The translations under genes were made by a program, and so were the position numbers. The notes beneath the pieces are model-generated. The model made no database searches and was not told where the DNA came from. It saw only the letters and a program-made list of their open reading frames with translations. Positions 59,388 to 64,000 of a stretch of 64,000 nucleotides of DNA are shown here, piece by piece; positions within the stretch are counted from its first letter, which is position 1, and every line of letters begins with the position of its first letter. Source of the DNA: Niebla homalea (lineage: Eukaryota > Ascomycota > Lecanoromycetes > Lecanorales > Ramalinaceae); assembly GCA_019925105.1 (NCBI GenBank), contig JAHGAU010000035.1, positions 124,001 to 188,000 on the forward strand, given 5' to 3'.

Positions 59388-60260
59388 TCATGAATAACTC
59401 GCCACTCTCGATGCCCCAAATGAGCCCACACTTCCTCTCTTCCCTTTCTCAAATAACCACTTATTGTTCAGCATCCCATGCGCGGGACTTCCACCACTAC
59501 CAATGGCTAGCGGACTCCCACTACCGCTCATGCCCAATGGACTCCCCTTCCTCTCTCCCGGCGTCCCAAAACTCTCCCGCTTCCTCACATTCCTTTTCTT
59601 ACCCCACAAGGGACTGGCCATGGGCGAATCGCCTCTATCCGTTAATCTCCCTGTGCTGGTGCCCGTACCTGGACGTCTCATCATTCCACTACCAACAGAT
59701 CCTGGAGAGCCGCGAGGCGAGCCGCTTCTTGGTGTAGAAGAGAGTTGGTAGCGGGGAGGGGTGATGTAGGTTGTCCCAGGTGTGATGGGTGGAGTGGCAT
59801 CGGGATCGAGTCCTAGGAGGGCGCGTTGGGTGGGTGTGAGAGGAATATCAGTGAGGTTGTCTGGAGGGCGCATAAGTGGCAGGAGGGCGGTGAGGACGTT
59901 ATATGCGAGAAGAAGGAGGGCGACAAGGGTGACAAGAGAGAGGGGGAGGAGGAGAGGTATGGGGATGTTGTTGGACTGTGACGGCAGCGGGTCAGCTTTG
60001 TTGTCTGTTTCGATAAGACAGGTGGAATGGAAGATGCGGAAGACTAAGGAAACGTACTGGGCATAGGCATATAGGAGAGCGAAGAGTGCGGAGCCATTGT
60101 AAGCTATGCGCCGGATGTTGTGTTCATTGAAGGTGCTGGCGCGTTGGCGACGGACGATTTCGGTAAACTTGGGGTGTTGCCAGGAGCCAGGGGAGTCGTT
60201 TGCAAATGGTGGTGGAGCGCTGGTAGCTTGAGGGGTTGAGGTCGTTGTTGCTGTAGCCAT
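59388..60260 (-). CDS. POM34: Nuclear pore membrane protein Pom34
   Basis: The frame has 290 residues from ATG 60260. Two membrane helices (ALFALLYAYAQYVSLVFRIF and PLLLPLSLVTLVALLLLAYNV) lie in the first half. The fungal Pom34 signature follows: PLTPTQRALLGLDPDATPP, TTYITPPRYQLSSTPRSGS, MASPLWGKK and the C-terminal NNKWLFEKGKRGS. Pom34 anchors the nuclear pore complex with Ndc1 and Pom152 in the nuclear envelope. The tail is Ser/Gly/Arg-rich and probably disordered. A GTACGT...CACAG stretch (about 60059-59978) looks like an intron, but its 82-bp length would break the frame, so I keep it as coding with some doubt. It is divergent from no close gene and lies head-to-tail with SEC61. Confidence 0.85.
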   Translation of the reverse strand: MATATTTSTPQATSAPPPFANDSPGSWQHPKFTEIVRRQRASTFNEHNIRRIAYNGSALFALLYAYAQYVSLVFRIFHSTCLIETDNKADPLPSQSNNIPIPLLLPLSLVTLVALLLLAYNVLTALLPLMRPPDNLTDIPLTPTQRALLGLDPDATPPITPGTTYITPPRYQLSSTPRSGSPRGSPGSVGSGMMRRPGTGTSTGRLTDRGDSPMASPLWGKKRNVRKRESFGTPGERKGSPLGMSGSGSPLAIGSGGSPAHGMLNNKWLFEKGKRGSVGSFGASRVASYS

Positions 60261-60629
60261 TGTTGGGATAGTTGATGGAGCGAAATTTGTTTGACAGGTG
60301 GATGTCTGACGCTTGTGGGGTTGAGGATGTTATCGAGCTGCTTAGGTTAGTAACATAGTTCTGACCTTACGATGAGAGTGAAGCCTCTGATTTGCTTCGC
60401 ATGACGTCCAATGCTGTATCTTTGTTTGATATGACAAAGTGGCGCTAGTCTTGCTAGCGCGTTTGAGCGAGACACGTGATCACATGCACTTTCACCCTTG
60501 CATTTCAGATATTGCATATGATTTGATATGCGATTTCGCTGTAAATTTATGATAGAGAGTTTACTTTTCTTATACTGAATCCTGACAAGCCCATAATGAG
60601 CTGAGAGGACGACAGCTACTGCTTCTCCA
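60261..60629. other. Intergenic between Pom34 and Sec61 genes
   Basis: This holds the promoter side of the Pom34 gene and the 3' flank of the Sec61 gene. No feature recognised. Confidence 0.5.
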
Positions 60630-62445
60630 TCAGCCCATAATCATCCCCTTCAAGCCCGCCATATCGCCTTCTTTTGCTGCAATCTCGAAATAGCCGTAGA
60701 TGATACTGTGAGTGACAATCAGCGTTATCAGGATGAACCAGATAAGAGGTTTGAGCAGAGAGCTCAACTTACGTGACAGCAAGTAGGATTCCAGTACCAG
60801 AACCGAGGGCACCGATGAGATCACTGGTGACTGAAAGGGCACCAATGCAAGCACCACCGAATGACGCAGCTGTGGGGATAACACGCTTGAGCTCCTTGTA
60901 CATACTCTGCTCTCTGTGGCCGGCCATGACAAGTCCTTGTTCCTGTCATAGAATTCAGCATTCTGTTTAAGAGGACTACGATCGGGGTGTAGCATTACCT
61001 TGAGTTGCTTTGCGACATCCCTTGGCGCGCTTCCGGAAACCTCAATCCACGTCTTGGAAAAGACAGCGCAAGCCGTCATGATGAAGACGATATAAATCGC
61101 TGTGTGCACAGGATCGAGCAAGGCGCCTTTCAGATCAGCTGGGGGGGACATGTAGTAGGCAATCCCACTAGCGGCAAAGAGCTGCGCCGAGCCTTCCTTA
61201 GGCTCCCATGTGCCCAAAAGCTTGACAAGAAGATTGTCGGAGAAGCGAGAGAAGAGCATCTGACTGATCAAGAAGAAGTTGGAGGCCAAGGCGGATTGAA
61301 GCATGATGGGCATGTTCGAGGTGTAGAAGAGGCGGACTGGATACGAGCCGCGCATACCGCGTTGCTTGGAGGACTTGACGGGGATTTCGACACGAAATCC
61401 TTGTAGGTAGATGACTGCCGCAAAGATGACGAATGTAGCCAGAAGGTTCATCACATTAGGCAGATTTTGTCGGAAGAATGCTTCTCGGAGGGCGACTTGC
61501 TTGTTTGGCCATGTCAAAAGTAGGTGGAACTGTTGAAACTTAGTATATCAATTGGTTGACACGTCAGGGCCCGGCTTTGCAGGATAGCCACGTGCAGTGC
61601 ACCTACCAGAGCAATGACGGCTCCCTCAAACTCAGGACCTCTCCCCGTATTGATTGTCGTGGGACTGAAAGCCTTCCACACGATGCTCTCACAGATATTA
61701 GTTGCGATGAAGAGACTGATGCCACTACCCAATCCATATCCCTTTTGTAAAAGCTCATCCAGCAGGATGACAATCAAACCAGCCACAATCAATTGCACAA
61801 TCAAGAGCACACAGATACCCGCGCCCAGATCGCTCGGCGCGCCATATACTCCCGTCAGGACAAATACACACGCCTGACCGAAACTCAGGATGAGCGCAAA
61901 AAGCTTCTGGGCTGTCTGGTACAGCTCCCTGTCCACCTTCAGGTCAAGGTTGACATCAATAAGATGCGTCCCGGCGAGCAGCTGGAAAACCATTCCAGAA
62001 GAGATGATGGGCGTTATGCCTAGCTCCATGAGGGTGCCCCGATTGGAGGCAAGCATCATTCTCAGCCAATAGAGGGGATCTGAAGAATCAGAGGAGACAA
62101 TGCCGTACAGGGGCATTTGGGACATGACGAGGAAGATGAGGAGTGTAAGACCCGTCCACATTGCCTTTTGTTGGAAGCTGAAGCGTTCTGATTAGCACAT
62201 GATCATGGACACAGTAGCTGCTGTAGACGTACGGAGATTTGGTTTCAGGAGCGGCGACCTCAGGGAGAAAGGGTGCGAATGGTTTTATTCTAGCATATTG
62301 TGAGCTTGAGCTTCTTCCCGGGTTGGTTCTCTTTCTCTAGGGGATAGACTGAGCACGTACAGATCCAAAAAGCGTACTGCACACAATTAGTATTTGGAAA
62401 TGTATAGCTGCAGAGCAGGCGAAGGAGCAACTCACGACCACTCAT
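60630..62445 (-). CDS. SEC61: Sec61 alpha, ER protein-conducting channel
   Basis: There are seven exons (62445-62436, 62376-62361, 62289-62233, 62177-61607, 61529-60999, 60942-60773, 60705-60630) and 476 residues, the family length. The first exon encodes only three codons plus one base, and the second is a 16-nt microexon. Together with exon 3 they restore the invariant start [32 protein letters not shown] is rebuilt at the next join. Ten helices follow, with the plug-region sequence QMPLYGI and [17 protein letters not shown], the loop [20 protein letters not shown], and [21 protein letters not shown]. The C-terminal [20 protein letters not shown] and [16 protein letters not shown] are typical. 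It forms the translocon with the beta and gamma subunits. The gene is essential. Confidence 0.97.
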
Positions 62446-62927
62446 CTTGAAGGTATGGCCGCACCGCGGGCTTCAATGCTGGAAGAAAGTGGAAGGAATG
62501 ACAGTGGGTAAGAAACCTTTCTCAGCTCTTCAGATCGCAAAAGACGTTTGTTGTCCTCACGCCCAGGTAACAAGAATATCACCAGGTCATGCTATTCAAT
62601 GCAGCATCACAAAAATATTCAGGACACAGTTGCTGGAACACGCTAGCGAGACGGGAGCCAGTGATACAGGCTAGCAAGGGAGTGGCCATAACAATGGCGA
62701 CTTTTCGGTCATCTCGCCCAAAGGGGAAATATGTAAACTTGCCGAGGTCTGCCAGTTCCTCGGTCTTAGACTTCGCTCAGCGCTTCATGGAGCATCTCAA
62801 GATGAGCTGAAGAAACCTTGCCATCTTTCCTGTCATCCTCCTCCACCCCTCCATCCCGCTCAGATCGCGAACGACGACCTTGTCCTTTACCATCCCCCAA
62901 CCTCCTCGCAAGGACCGCCCAACCACC
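62446..62927. other. Divergent promoter region
   Basis: This 482-bp stretch lies between SEC61 and the nitronate monooxygenase. CT-rich leader sequence precedes the latter. No gene seen. Confidence 0.5.
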
Positions 62928-64000
62928 ATGCCATTCACCACCCGCCTCACCACCACCCTCAACATCCGCGTCCCCATCATCCAAGGCGGCATGCAATGGA
63001 TCGGCCTCTCCCCCCTCGCCTCCGCCGTCTCGAACGCAGGCGGCCTCGGCATCCTCACCGCCCTCACCCAACCATCCCCCTCCCACCTCGCCGACGAGAT
63101 CCGCAAGACCCGCGCACTGACCCCCCACCCCTTCGGCGTCAACCTCACCCTCCTCCCGGCGCTGAACCCCCCGGACTACATGGCCTACGCCCGCGCCATC
63201 ATCGACAGCGGCGTCCGCATCGTCGAAACCGCGGGCAACAGCCCGGGCCCCGTGATCGCCCTGCTCAAGGCCGCCGGCTGCCTCGTCATCCACAAGTGCA
63301 CCACGATCCGGCACGCCCGCGCGGCCGTGAAGCTCGGTGTCGATTTTCTGTCCATCGACGGCTTCGAGTGCGCGGGCCACGTGGGCGAGTCGGACATCAC
63401 GAATTTCATCCTGCTGGGGAGGGCGCGGCAGGTGTTGGGGGACACGCCGTTCGTGGCGAGTGGGGGTTTTGCGGATGGGGAGGGGTTGGCGGCGGCGTTG
63501 GCGTTGGGGGCCGAGGGGATTAATATGGGGACGAGGTTCATGTGTACCATCGAAGCGCCGATTCATGTGAATGTCAAGGAGGCGATTGTGCAGGCTGGGG
63601 AAGGGGATACAGAGTTGGTGTTGAGGAGTTTCAGGAATACGATGAGGCTGTACGGGAACAAGGTGGCCAAGCAGGCCGTGGGGATTGAGAGGGACAAGGG
63701 GAAAGAAGTGGTGTTTGAGGATGTGAGGGAATTGGTTAGTGGGGTGAGAGGACGGAGGGTGTTTGAGAGCGGGGATGTGGAGGAGGGGGTGTGGACGGCG
63801 GGCCAGGTCATTGGCCTCATTCATGATGTGCCGAGTTGTGCGGAACTGGTGGGGAGGATCGAGAGGGAGGCGGAGGAGGCCGTGAGGAGGGTAGGGAGGT
63901 TGATGGTGAGGGAAGGAGATCGGGAGGGAAACCCGCAGGTTGGGGATGATGTCAATAATCCGCAGGCGGAGGTTTGGGCAATTGGGCAGTCCAAATTATG
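62928..64000 (+). CDS. Nitronate monooxygenase (2-nitropropane dioxygenase family), 3' partial
   Basis: ATG 62928 (CCACCATGCC) opens 357 uninterrupted codons to the window edge. The TIM-barrel FMN enzyme pattern is clear. PIIQGGMQWIG and LASAVSNAGGLGILTAL are at the start, then PFGVNLTLLP and VETAGNSPG. KCTTIRHA is followed by SIDGFECAGHVGE with the catalytic His at about residue 151. PFVASGGFADGEGLAAALAL and EGINMGTRFM bind the FMN phosphate. The enzyme oxidises alkyl nitronates, in fungi mainly to detoxify propionate-3-nitronate. Codons are strongly GC-biased in the first 150 residues and G-rich later, which produces a long but spurious antisense frame. Confidence 0.95.
   Translation, partial: MPFTTRLTTTLNIRVPIIQGGMQWIGLSPLASAVSNAGGLGILTALTQPSPSHLADEIRKTRALTPHPFGVNLTLLPALNPPDYMAYARAIIDSGVRIVETAGNSPGPVIALLKAAGCLVIHKCTTIRHARAAVKLGVDFLSIDGFECAGHVGESDITNFILLGRARQVLGDTPFVASGGFADGEGLAAALALGAEGINMGTRFMCTIEAPIHVNVKEAIVQAGEGDTELVLRSFRNTMRLYGNKVAKQAVGIERDKGKEVVFEDVRELVSGVRGRRVFESGDVEEGVWTAGQVIGLIHDVPSCAELVGRIEREAEEAVRRVGRLMVREGDREGNPQVGDDVNNPQAEVWAIGQSKL

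Noticed and set aside
62766..63824. 352-codon open frame antisense to the nitronate monooxygenase
   Set aside because: It mirrors the GC-biased codons of a clearly conserved gene, has no motif of its own and contains His/Arg/Glu runs typical of antisense reading.
1..64000. CRISPR arrays, bacterial operons, intact transposons
   Set aside because: No regularly spaced repeats, no transposase or reverse-transcriptase motifs and no terminal repeats were seen. The gene structure is eukaryotic throughout.

Overview
The window is nuclear DNA from a filamentous ascomycete (Pezizomycotina). Most genes are interrupted by 46-90 bp GT-AG introns with CTRAY-like branch points. Several families are typical of this group: DUF6536 membrane proteins, fungal rhodopsin-fold proteins, PDR-type ABC transporters, UstYa/DUF3328 oxidases, NB-ARC/TPR proteins, Zn2Cys6 regulators and Mmc1. 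The class cannot be fixed from the sequence alone. Exon models were built by eye from reading frame, phase and splice signals. Exon-intron boundaries are inference except where a conserved family sequence runs across the join.

Layout. 0-12 kb: 3' part of an Mmc1-like mitochondrial gene, a short-chain dehydrogenase, an uncharacterised multi-pass membrane protein, a frameshifted relic of an uncharacterised membrane-protein family, and a DUF6536 gene. 12-24 kb is an accessory, gene-poor stretch: a decayed NB-ARC/TPR (NLR-like) gene, an unrecognised broken gene and one uncharacterised 531-residue protein. 24-27 kb: a basic low-complexity protein and a CAP59/CMT1-like mannosyltransferase.

27.8-42.2 kb is the most interesting part. 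It holds a full-size PDR-type ABC transporter, a POT peptide transporter, a GNAT acetyltransferase and a UstYa-like (DUF3328) gene. The UstYa-like gene diverges from a 61-codon secreted peptide gene that carries an exactly repeated octapeptide. An amino-acid/choline-type permease follows. UstYa-type oxidases act on ribosomally made, secreted, repeat-bearing precursors (dikaritins), so this looks like a small undescribed RiPP-like locus. Canonical dibasic Kex2 sites, a tyrosinase and a second UstY are not visible here.

43-54 kb: a rhodopsin-fold membrane protein with a GC-AG intron, a PQ-loop vacuolar amino-acid transporter, a Zn2Cys6 regulator with a duplicated CxxC...CxxC module at its C-terminus, and a 1111-residue secreted or membrane-anchored acidic, proline-rich protein. 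54.5-59.3 kb has no gene I can name. 59.4-64 kb is conserved housekeeping sequence: nucleoporin Pom34, translocon subunit Sec61 alpha (with a 10-nt first coding exon and a 16-nt microexon), and the 5' part of a nitronate monooxygenase that runs off the window.
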